A DNA stretch of 64,000 nucleotides from Perkinsela sp. pyNocScin1 (Eukaryota; Euglenozoa; Kinetoplastea; Prokinetoplastida; Perkinselidae): contig CAXHTR010000001.1 in assembly GCA_964019655.1 (NCBI GenBank), positions 62,001 through 126,000 of the forward strand, given 5' to 3'. Numbering within the stretch: position 1 is the stretch's first letter; each line of letters starts with the position of its first letter. Positions 19,116 through 27,703 of this stretch are shown here, piece after piece. Below the pieces are notes generated by a model. That model saw only the letters and a list, made by a program, of their open reading frames with translations. It did not search any database and had not been told where the DNA came from. Both the position numbers and the translations under genes were made by a program.

Positions 19116-19520
19116 TTGATGTACAAGCAGCGAGACCCGATCGTTAAGAATATTGTATTCAGACACCAGCGCTTCTGTGACTATGAAATGGACCTGATGC
19201 ACGGCTCGAAGGGATACGCTCTTGTGATCGTTGAGCGTAAGTCACGGAACGTTTTTATTGCCACACAGAACACGAAAAATAAGGACGTGACGAAGCGTAA
19301 TGTCGTTCGCATTCTTCGTAGCAAAAAGGTATTGACGCTCACCTGTGATAATGGGAGTGAGAATGCGTCACATGTCGAGATTTCCGAAAAGATTGGTGCT
19401 CCGATATACTTTTGCCACCCGGGAAAACCCAAAGAAAAAGGGCAGGTGCAAGCATGCACGGCTGTTTTGGAATCATTGGCTAGAAGTAATAGAAGCACAC
19501 ACGTGGCCACTCGAAAATAA
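19116..19520 (+). mobile_element. IS30-like DDE core, copy 3
   Basis: A 134-codon frame holds the core only: CDYEMDLMHGSKGYAL (first Asp), LTLTCDNGSENASH (second Asp) and HPGKPKEKGQV, which stops before the Glu region and degenerates. It aligns almost fully with 20494-20940 and is clearly a second copy of the same unit. No helix-turn-helix part precedes it directly; a Tc1-like half does. It is followed at about 19570-19650 by a Tc1-like tail (QDFSPIKAAVHQQ). Confidence 0.7.
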
Positions 19521-20008
19521 ACTCTACGGGTGGTAACTTTTGTGTGCTCCAATCTCCGATGGTCCGTAGGTACAGCCCAAGACTTTAGCCCCATCAAAGC
19601 CGCTGTTCACCAGCAGGCGAGAATCCGCTACCCGCCTCGAAATGATAACTTCAACTTGCTTCGTACCGTGCTTCAGACACTGGGCTGCACACTTTCAACT
19701 TTCATGAAAGCAAAGAAATATCCGCTTGTTTTGTAAGTCCAAAGCTTTCTGCGCACTCGATGCTGGAATCCGCATAAAAAAGAAAGAAATGACGGAAAAT
19801 TCGACTTGTGGCAAATTGAAAGGCTGCCCGAATACAGGGGTCGGCATGGATCGCAAAAGGGCTGAAAATGCTGCTTCCATCATCGCTAAACATCTAGCAA
19901 AAATAATCTGCCTCACACAGCTGCCGAGAAGTTTTGGCTCCCGTGCACGAAGGAGATACTGGCATCGTTGAAAGACCCAAAGATTCTCGAAAGACTTGAC
20001 TCTCTGGC

Positions 20009-20180
20009 AGGCGTATCGCAATTGCTCCTAGGCGTAGCATTTCAGGCGAAGCAACGGAGATCTCGATGAACACTGTCGGTGGACGCGAGTATGACGCGGT
20101 GATGGCCGCGTCGAGCCATTGATGTCGAGCTGGCCCAAGCTGATAACGATGCGCTGAAGGAAGGAATGTCCCCACGACAG
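20009..20180 (+). mobile_element. IS30-like DNA-binding fragment
   Basis: Bases match the front of IS30-like copy 2: APRRSISGEATEIS, then GGREYDAVM and DVELAQADNDALKEGMSPRQ across small frame changes. It lacks the 42-bp tandem repeat present in copy 2. It breaks off at about 20178, where a Tc1-like helix-turn-helix begins. Confidence 0.55.
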
Positions 20181-20189
20181 ATTCACCTC

Positions 20190-20505
20190 GATCCTTTCGA
20201 AGAGGAGATCTTCGACCTGATTACAAAATTCATCAAGAATGACAAAGCTCTATCCCTCTCAAAAATCAAGGCGAAGCTCTGTCGCAAGGGCATCGATGTG
20301 AGTGAATCGACGATTTGGCGCACCTTGAAAAAGCATGAATAGTCTTACAAAGTTCGCCCGACTCGGCCATACTGTGGTCCCAATGGCGTCGATCATTGGA
20401 AGAAAAAACGTTTCCGCTTTGCAAAAGAATGGCGCCATTTTGATTACCGTCACTTAGTGTTTGTTACAGCGTGTTTGATAAATCGCTGCCTCGATGGCTG
20501 CAAGT
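20190..20505 (+). mobile_element. Tc1-like N-terminal half
   Basis: The frame reads LSLSKIKAKLCRKGIDVSES, then TIWRTLKKHE, a stop (TAG at about 20340) and SYKVRPTRPYCG. That is the paired helix-turn-helix and linker of Tc1/IS630 transposases. FAKEWRHFDYRHLVFV follows, where the first catalytic Asp would come next; here the residues are TACL, so that Asp is lost. The next sequence is the IS30-like core at 20494. Confidence 0.65.
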
Positions 20506-20940
20506 ACTCAAGCATGGGAAATGCTTGTGATCGTGGAGCCTAAGTCGCGTTATGTCTTCATCGCACCACAAGCGACAAAGGATAAAGACTTGACGAAGCG
20601 TAACGCCATTCGCCTTCTTCGTGGAAAAAAGGTTTTGACCCTTACCTGTGACAACGGGTCTGCGAATGCGAGCTATGAGGAGATATCTGAGAATATTGGT
20701 GCTCCGATTTACTTCTGTGAGCCAGGAAAGCCAAAGCAAAAAGGAAAGGTGGAAAGAATGATCGGGATCCATCGTCGCGAGTGGCCAATCACCACAGACT
20801 TCACGAAGGTCACCCTGCCGGAGGTGCGGGCCGTGATCTACAAACGCAATCATGATCCCTGCACGATGCTCCCGAAGTCGAACGGAATCAGTAATGGTTG
20901 TCCTCGTGTTGCTCGCCTATATTGTGGGGCTGTAGCATGA
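20494..20940 (+). mobile_element. IS30-like DDE core, copy 4
   Basis: A 148-codon frame with VIVEPKSRYVFIAP, LTLTCDNGSANASYEE (second Asp) and EPGKPKQKGKVERMIG (Glu region), then DFTKVTLPEVRAVIYKRN. The first-Asp segment is lost at the 5' edge. It aligns along its length with 19116-19520. It is followed at 21040-21140 by the Tc1-like tail NSPDFSPIEATVHQ. The same order, Tc1 half then IS30 core then Tc1 tail, occurs at both places. Confidence 0.7.
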
Positions 20941-21039
20941 TAAACATGCCTTACTGCTTCGGTATGACTAAATCCGCAAAGCAGTGTCAACGCGAATGGC
21001 CACTCGATGCGTGGGCCATGGTCATGGAACTTTGGGATC

Positions 21040-21140
21040 ACAATTCTTCGAGTTTTGCCTCAGGAACAGCCCAGACTTTAGCCCCATCGAAGCCACTGTG
21101 CACCAGCACGCGAACATCTGCTACCCATCCAGCTACGATA
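21040..21140 (+). mobile_element. Tc1-like C-terminal tail
   Basis: The frame reads FEFCLRNSPDFSPIEATV, which keeps the SPDFSPIE block with the third catalytic Glu. The bases around CAGCCCAGACTT are repeated at about 19573, 29278, 36900 and 38783, marking related fragments across the transposon region. Confidence 0.5.
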
Positions 21141-21269
21141 GCTTTGCTTTGCAGCATACCATTCCTTGGCCCATCGGGTGCAGACCTGAAACATTTGGGA
21201 GCAAAGACTCTGGCAGAGTCAGAGTGCACCGAACGCTCTCTGTTCCTGTGCACCAGGAGATTCAACTTC

Positions 21270-21495
21270 AGTTTTTTAATCAAATGCGAAACAGTTGGAG
21301 CATTGTTCATACGTTTGGTTCTGGATTCAATCAAGAATCTATCTCATTGAAATCACTCAGCGCTCCAATCTTGATACATCAGTTCTCCATTGATGAAATT
21401 TTGCACGACCGTAATGGAAATTCGGTCATCAGTCAGAATGTTTCTTTGACGTGCGATGGCACAGTGCACGCGATTATCACACATTGGGAGGCTTA
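21270..21495 (+). repeat. Direct repeat, copy A (PRMT-barrel segment)
   Basis: About 225 bp that recur at 21985-22212 with only scattered base changes. Both encode SIVHTFGSGFNQESIS, then LSAPILIHQFSIDEILHD. This first copy is followed directly by the N-terminal methyltransferase part. Confidence 0.85.
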
Positions 21496-21984
21496 CAAGA
21501 CAGTTGTTTCTGATAATCAAAAGCGATGCCCGGCGAGAAAATTTTTACAGTAATCTTTTTCAGCACATCATTGCCCCACAGGGGTCAACTGCACTCGTTA
21601 TAGGTATTGGAAGCAGCGTCATAGCGCTGCAAGCTTCCAGACACAGCGCTGCAAATATTTTTGTTGTGGAGTTCTTACAAGGAATCGTCAATATTGCACA
21701 ACGACATGTCGAGGAGAAACACCTTCAGCACAGAATTATAATAACTAGCGTTCTTGAAGGATTTCGCTGTAAGGTTACTCCGAATTTCGTGATGTATGAA
21801 ATATGTGCCGAATCACATGCAACATCAAATATTTTTGAACCGCTCAAGCGGTACTTGCTGCAAAGAAATATTGCGATGAATGCTATTTATCCGCGTTTCG
21901 TTCGTCGCATGGCCGTTCTTATTGAGTCTAAAGAGTTGCTCGGAATTATTGATTGTCATCATAACCCAGGGATTCAAATGCAAT

Positions 21985-22212
21985 TTTTGAATCAAATAAA
22001 AAACAGTCGGAGCATTGTACATACGTTTGGTTCGGGATTCAATCAAGAATCTATCTCATTTAAAGCACTCAGCGCTCCAATCTTAATACATCAATTTTCC
22101 ATTGATGAAATTTTACACGACCGTAATGGAAATTCGGTCATCAGTCAGAATATGTCTTTGACGTACGATGGCACAGTGCACGCGATTATTACATATTGGG
22201 AGGCTTACAATG
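21985..22212 (+). repeat. Direct repeat, copy B (PRMT-barrel segment)
   Basis: Second copy of the segment at 21270-21495, about 715 bp downstream and in the same orientation. It lies inside the long methyltransferase-like frame. The high similarity points to a recent duplication. Confidence 0.85.
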
Positions 22213-22610
22213 ATGATGATCTGCAAGATCACATTGGTTTCCATACAAACATTCTATCATCTTCTCCGACTGCAACGAATCAAGATTCGTGGAGAAGTAC
22301 GTACTGGGGCTGCGGCATACAGCTCCTCAGTTTCAATAATGAATGTCATGAAGCACGGAGGAGTGAAATTTTTGAAATTAAATACTCCGATTCAGACGAT
22401 TTGCGCGCACTATCATTTTCCATTCACACTTTGCAGTCGCGGGATTTTCTTCGGCTGGAGTCAGAGTTGACACTGAGAGCAGAGAAATACCAATATGTTT
22501 GGTGTGATCGGCCGCGGGCGCTTCTTTTCATTTTCGATGTCAACTTGTTGATGTCTGGCGCACATATGCGCGATGGAGGGTACGGACCAGAATGCCAGCA
22601 TGGCGCTTAT

Positions 22611-22653
22611 CTCGGGAACTGTATTCTCCCACTTCTATATGAACCAAAGGCTC
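22611..22653 (+). repeat. Dispersed CTCGGGAACTGTATTCTCCCAC motif, copy 1
   Basis: The motif TCTCGGGAACTGYATTCT(C/T)CCAC recurs at 23903, 25717, 32371, 34973 and 39631. Here it follows GCGCTTAT and lies inside the end of the methyltransferase-like frame. It probably marks a transposon terminus. Confidence 0.7.
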
Positions 22654-23099
22654 GAAGAATGATCGGCGCACTATCTTGACTAAACGGACAAGAATTTTAG
22701 ACTCAGAGTGGTGCATGGGTTGTCATCACAGCAATGTATGAAGTTGTGAATATTTTGTATCATCATGAAGGGTAAGAGAGTTGGTGAAAATGCGCAGACG
22801 CACGGCCTTGTACGTTGAAGGCGTGGCGAAGACACATCTGTACCAAATCCGCTTTCGAAGCCGGAAGTAACGAAGCATGACGAGACAGAAGGTTTTCAAT
22901 TATCGAAAACTTCTCAAGAAATATCGGATGTAAACGACAGAGAATCAGAGACTGCGAGGGAAATCACTGCGTGCCCATGAGCACCACAGTAGGAAAATAA
23001 GAAACGTTGTCAGAAGGTTGTCCACTGTGAAACCGAGAAGCAGACCAACGCTTGTAAGATCTTCCGAATACTCGAGTGAGAAGACCCTGAGATCACAAC

Positions 23100-23863
23100 A
23101 GGACGGTGTTCAGTTTCAAACGACGTTTCAGATCTCGGCTTTGCTCGTAAGAAGCGCCCGACCGGAATCGATCCAGGCCAGAAAGATGGACTAGCGTGGT
23201 GCGAGGACCGCGTAAAATTCTGTCAAGATCTCGTGGACAAGCATGAAGTTTTGCGGCATCTCTGCCTCGTCGACGAGTCCGCGCCTCTGATGGTCCTCGC
23301 TATGAAATGTGCCGAAAGGACGAGCATCCATCTATACGTCGTCATGTTCGTGGTTCGGCTCGTGTTATTGTGTTGGAGCCATTGGAGGTGGTGGGTTTAA
23401 GTTTCTCGTCAACCTCGACAAATTTGTCGATAAGAAGACAGGCAACACAAAGCACAAGAATTACATGGACATGCTTAAAGAGAAATTCATACCCGCCATA
23501 ACGAAGTACTATAACAAATACAACGAGGGACGCTCTGAATCAGAACGCATTAATCCCATCATCGTACAGGATAATTGCTCAGTCCACAGACCTCATGGTG
23601 ATCGGGTGCGTGATCTGCTCGCTGAACATGGTCTTCGTCTCCTTGGATATTGGCCAGCGAAAAGCCCTGATTTCAACGTCATCGAGAATTTGTGGGCAGA
23701 GCTCAAGCGTCGACTCGAAGAGTACGAAGATTTCGATCAGCTAAAGAACAAGAAGAGCATAGAAATTCTTTATAAGGCTGCTAGCCGACTAGGGTCTGCC
23801 AGTGAAAAACGCAAATATTCAAAACTGTGGCGTGCGACTTGTTGGATGAATGTCGGCACCTGA
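23100..23863 (+). mobile_element. Tc1/mariner-like transposase, DD37E type
   Basis: The best preserved Tc1-like copy. The first part reads RPTGIDPGQKDGLAWCEDR, then RHLCLVDESAP (first Asp). After a frameshift near 23300 the frame runs 184 codons: SCYCVGAIGGGGFKFLV, VQDNCSVHRPHGDRVRDL (second Asp) and GYWPAKSPDFNVIENLWAEL (Glu). Thirty-seven residues separate the second Asp and the Glu, against 34 in classic Tc1. All three acids are present, but the frameshift breaks the protein. The decayed front may reach back to about 22750. It ends just before a copy of the CTCGGGAACTG motif. Confidence 0.75.
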
Positions 23864-23902
23864 CAACGTGATGGGCTTATAATTTGGCTCTGTAACATGT
23901 CT

Positions 23903-23925
23903 TCTCGGGAACTGTATTCTCTCAC
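23903..23925 (+). repeat. Dispersed CTCGGGAACTG motif, copy 2
   Basis: Short copy of the motif, with TCTCAC instead of TCCCAC, about 40 bp after the Tc1-like DD37E frame ends. It fits the idea that the motif lies at or near element ends. Confidence 0.65.
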
Positions 23926-24419
23926 GTAAGGCCGTGTACATCGACGTAACGAGGGCCTCCTCTGGAGGAAGCCATATACCCAACCTTGGCTGAAGGGTCT
24001 CTTTCCAGGAACATGCCAAGGCGAAGGCTTCAACTTCCCCAAATGTCGGAGAATCTTGCTATGTTGCCGAGATGTGGCGATGATTGTCGGGTTGTATGGC
24101 GTGCGACTTTTGGACTCCCACTTGAATCTGTACTAGTTGTCTGCAGATCGACATCTCTACTTGATAGAGGTGATTTTACCTTTCCTTTGACCAGTCATTG
24201 TATCACCCTCCCATTCCCAGCGCTTCTTTTCTTCTCGCTGAACCTCGCCAGGACTAACATCCATCAGTACTTCGCAAGGCTCGTGGCTTGAAAATGTCCA
24301 CATTCAGTTATTTTTTACAATCACGTGTGCTGCCTCTGCATTGGGCAGTGTTTGACACGGGTAATGGAGCTCATTAATCCAATGCGGCGATTTTGATTGC
24401 TCACAAGCCGGACCTGGGA

Positions 24420-24834
24420 CTTCACTTTTATTCCACATACTTATTGACAAATGGATTTCGGACCCATTTAGTGTTCGCATGGACGAGAATTTGAGAGATT
24501 GCATAAGTGAAAATGCTGAAAACGAGCTCGTTCATATGCGATTCGATGGGCAGGTGAGAAAAATATTTGCAGAGCGTGAGAGTACTTCATCTTTTTGGTG
24601 TGAAATGATGTATTTTTTAAAAATCTCGCGAGAGAAGCGCTAATGGAGTTTGTACAGTTTGCATCAACTGTCATGGTTGAGAGATTGTTTTCGGGCTTAA
24701 ACTTAATCAAAACCAAGCATCGCCATAGAATGAAGACAGTTGATCACCACTTAAGGCTCGGTCTCACAGGAACTCCTCCACGCTTCTACTCCATTGTCGA
24801 AAAAAGGCTCAAGAAGTTAGCCGTTAGGGATTAA
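24420..24834 (+). mobile_element. hAT (ZBED5/SCAND3-type) transposase C-terminus
   Basis: The first frame reads MDENLRDCISENAENELV, then REST.SFWCEMMYFLKISRE. After a +1 shift near 24625 it reads VERLFSGLNLIKTKHRHRM and GLTGTPPRFYSIVEKR. This is the C-terminal dimerisation region of ZBED5-like hAT proteins (the FS.L..IKTK.R.RM block). It is followed at 24866 by a GTGGGAGGGT-type repeat. The frameshift inactivates it. Confidence 0.7.
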
Positions 24835-24865
24835 ATGCGGTACATAGCCTTTCTATACACAGAGT

Positions 24866-24925
24866 GGGAGGGTAACAGAGCGATTGGCCAGGTCTCCACC
24901 GAATGGTGAAGTGTGCTGGTGCCTG
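24866..24925 (+). repeat. Dispersed GTGGGAGGGT repeat, copy 1
   Basis: GTGGGAGGGTAACAGAGCGA and the bases after it (GGTCTCCACCGAATGGTG) recur at 31112 and 38041. Each copy lies beside hAT/ZBED-like sequence, so it may be part of that element's end. Confidence 0.6.
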
Positions 24926-25099
24926 TGTAAACACCAGGCCTGTGCCCTATCTCATACCTGTATGAAAGCACGATTTCTGAGATTCTGCATCAGAGGCCAC
25001 TCAGTGTCAGGCAGACAGCTGATCAGCTGATATGAAAAATTGTAAGCAAGAGGAGCATCCCTCGTAGCGAGGAGACTGGCGCCCATACTTTAAGGTGTA

Positions 25100-25715
25100 G
25101 GGCTTTCACTCTGCTGCACTACCGGCACTGCGTAGTCTCGTTCTCGAATGTCTGGAAAAGAAGAAACTGACACCGCGAGAAACTTCTTTTCATCTCGAAC
25201 GTTGGCACAGGATAAAGTACTCGCGGAAAGGAATTTATAAATCCCGACCCGAAAGGGCAAAGTTTACAAAGCGTGGAAGTACTTACACTTCGTAAAGAAA
25301 CCTCAGGGATGCGCACCGAAATCAAAGATAATAGATCGTGCGAACAAGGACATCGAAAGGCGCTGTTCTGAGGCCAGCACCCGCGAGCATGTCGGAGACC
25401 ACGAAGCTGACTTGATTTGTGGGAAAGGGAATAAAAGCTTTCTCTTGAACATTGTTGATCGGCGCTATCGAAAGATCCATCTTCGCAAGTTTAGCGCGAA
25501 GACACCACAGAAGCCACCACCAAGATTATCCAGATGCTTTTCGGCTTGAGAGTGTACACACTCACTATGGACACTGGAATGGGATTCGTTGATTGGGGAG
25601 CGAAAGAGTCCTTGGTTGTAAGTGCTATTACACGGATCCTGAAAACCCCCAGCAAAAGGGACAGGTGGAAAACAGAATGCGCATTTTTTTACACCGCACT
25701 GTGCCAGTGCACGTA
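25100..25715 (+). mobile_element. Decayed IS30-like transposon, copy 5
   Basis: The frames read KVYKAWKYLHFVKKPQG, then GDHEADLICGKGNKSFLL (first Asp) and NIVDRRYRKIHLRKFSAKT. After shifts comes YYTDPENPQQKGQVENRMRI (Glu region). The second-Asp block is reduced to MDTGMGFVDW. Several stops and shifts break it. It ends just before a CTCGGGAACTG motif at 25717. Confidence 0.65.
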
Positions 25716-25716
25716 A

Positions 25717-25740
25717 ATCTCGGGAACTGTATTCTCCCAC
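25717..25740 (+). repeat. Dispersed CTCGGGAACTG motif, copy 3
   Basis: An exact TCTCGGGAACTGTATTCTCC followed by CAC and, a few bases on, ATGAGCACTCAGGCTCAA, like the copies at 34973 and 39631. It directly follows the IS30-like core. Confidence 0.7.
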
Positions 25741-25997
25741 TAGAGAATGAGCACTCAGGCTCAACAAGGGCAGAACTTGAGGCATCAGAAGCTCCCCAGA
25801 AAGTAGCTTCATATTCGGTTATATCCATTTCCGATCTATCCAAGAGGCCCTGGTATCGAATGGTACAGCTATACTTATGCCGACGTGGGTGAACATGATA
25901 TATGCATAATTTATAAATCAGTAGACACAGGATGAATAAAAAGCCCGAAAGTAATGCGTCAAATCATGTTTCTCCTCATGCTCTATACCTTTTATAG

Positions 25998-27314
25998 TTA
26001 CTCAATTATTGCAAATTTCACTTTGCTGTGTATGATGGATGTCAGCTTATTGCCAAAGAGGTTAACGTCCGTGAGGCTGGCTGGCGTCGGGTCGATATAC
26101 ACCACTCCTGAAAAATTGTTGTGTGAAGCATCCATAATCGTCATTTTCTGCGGCCAATTTCCAATTTTGATAGAGCCCTGAAAGTTGTTATTGCTGATGC
26201 GAAACTCTTGCAACCTTGGAGGTAGCGTCTGAAAATCAACTTCCCCTTCAAAAGCATTGTGACTGATGTTGAATTGTAAGAGCTTCTGTGGCAATGCTTT
26301 TGTGTCCAGTGTCCCTCGGAGTGCGTTGTGATGGATATAAAGCCCATCGAACTCTTTACCGAGCTGAAGAAAGTCAAAAAATCCTTTTAATGAGCAATGA
26401 TCTAGCTCTGCTCTGATGAGTGACTTCGGCCATCGCCCGACATCGACAGACCCTTCAAGAGCGATGTGATCGAGAGTGAGCCATTTCAGAGAGCTTGGAT
26501 ATTTCAGAGAACTTAATCTGGTTGTAAAAAGATTTTTTCCCAGTCTAAGCTGCTCAAGGCTGTCAGGAAAGTTTTCAGTGTGGATTGCTGAAAACTTATT
26601 GCTGCCAACAGACAATTTTTCCAGCGCTTGCAATGTATCTGGAAGTTGTATGCTGCCTGTGAGCTGATTCCCGTCCAAAATTAGCCAAATCAGTGAAGGG
26701 GGCAATTTCATGAAGTCAAGATCGCCCTCAAATAGATTTTTGGATAAATGTAGCTTCGTTAAGCCTGATGGCAAATTATCAAGATTCAAAGTCCCTGAAA
26801 AATTGGTTTCAGACGCCATAAATACTTCTAAAGAAGGTGGTAGTGCTCCTAAGTCCAGAGAGCCCGTGAGCTTATTGTAGCTGATTCCAATGTGTTTCAT
26901 TGACCGTGGAAACGCACTTAAATCGATTGTGCCTGAGAGCATATTCCCCCCGACTTCCAAATAAGCGAGTTTGGCTGGAAGCACACGTGCATCGAGGGTC
27001 CCTACGATCTTGTTGTGATTCAACCAAATGTCTTCAACACTTGGTGGCAGAAAAGAAAAATTCAGAACCCCGTCTATTTTCAGCTCGTCTTTGTCACCTT
27101 TTTTATGATAATTATTGATTTTTATAACTTTTCCATTTTCGAATCTCAAAAACTTCCATTCCTTTATGTCCAGCGTGTTCCCATGCTCGTCAGAAATGAG
27201 TGCCCTATTCTTCAAACCACTGAAGCAGATTTCCATGCGTGCCTGATCAGATAATACGAGTGGATCAAGTGTAACACTGAGGTCGGGGTCCGCGAGGAGA
27301 GCGAGAAGGATCAT
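25998..27314 (-). CDS. LRR protein stranded inside the transposon region
   Basis: Encodes 438 residues with an intact frame. The start MILLALLADPDLSV and the cap PLVLSDQARMEICFSGL, ISDEHGNTLDIKEW are family-typical. About 15 LRRs follow (NMLSGTIDLSAFP, NAFEGEVDFQTLP). An irregular unit RWPKSLIRAELDHCSLKG matches SSWPRTLNSIDFTNCGFQ of the gene at 10983, so it belongs to that subfamily. It keeps the minus orientation although everything around it is transposon debris on the plus strand. Lack of decay suggests it is under selection or arrived recently. It probably marks an earlier, longer LRR array that transposons split. Confidence 0.87.
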   Translation of the reverse strand: MILLALLADPDLSVTLDPLVLSDQARMEICFSGLKNRALISDEHGNTLDIKEWKFLRFENGKVIKINNYHKKGDKDELKIDGVLNFSFLPPSVEDIWLNHNKIVGTLDARVLPAKLAYLEVGGNMLSGTIDLSAFPRSMKHIGISYNKLTGSLDLGALPPSLEVFMASETNFSGTLNLDNLPSGLTKLHLSKNLFEGDLDFMKLPPSLIWLILDGNQLTGSIQLPDTLQALEKLSVGSNKFSAIHTENFPDSLEQLRLGKNLFTTRLSSLKYPSSLKWLTLDHIALEGSVDVGRWPKSLIRAELDHCSLKGFFDFLQLGKEFDGLYIHHNALRGTLDTKALPQKLLQFNISHNAFEGEVDFQTLPPRLQEFRISNNNFQGSIKIGNWPQKMTIMDASHNNFSGVVYIDPTPASLTDVNLFGNKLTSIIHSKVKFAIIE

Positions 27315-27703
27315 TTGAGATTAGGTGATTCAATGAAAATTTCCAGAATATGACTCGACGCAATGCCAGCACTAGCCGACGAAACTGCAAGATCATATTT
27401 GGGTTGAGACCGAATGGCCACTCTTTGTGCATATTTGGACAGATATTATGACTGATAGCGTAAAAGCGTCCTCATGTAGAATGATCGATGTCGTACACTG
27501 TATGGCCCGAGATCAGCAATTCGCGAACAGAACATTTATGTCCAATGCGGTCAGCGAGGTGACACTGCTGATAGAAATGTACCTGACTTTCTTTGAGCGT
27601 TTTCTACCACTAACGAATACCACGGCCTCAAGGTGAAGATGCTTTACGCTTGACGCCTTCTGATCATCTTGATATCTCAAGATATCCCGCTTTTTACCCC
27701 CGA

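Larger units (their letters stand above)
21240..22679 (+). pseudogene. Protein arginine methyltransferase-like copy with internal duplication
   Basis: From 21456 a frame of 407 codons is open. It reads SDARRENFYSNLFQHIIAPQ, then ALVIGIGSSVIALQASRH (the SAM-binding glycine motif), FVVEFLQGI (acid after strand 2), YEICAESHATSNIFEPL (a weakened double-Glu loop), and a C-terminal barrel with YDGTVHAIITYWEAY and STYWGCGIQLL, where PRMTs have THW. Part of the barrel also occurs upstream at about 21262-21495, so either the gene was two-domain (as PRMT7) or a segment duplicated. Catalytic motifs are altered and the C-terminus runs into a dispersed repeat. It reads opposite to the host genes. A degraded or captured copy is most likely. 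Confidence 0.5.

Noticed and set aside
23986-24291. 101-codon plus frame before the hAT C-terminal fragment
   Set aside because: No recognisable transposase block; probably chance.
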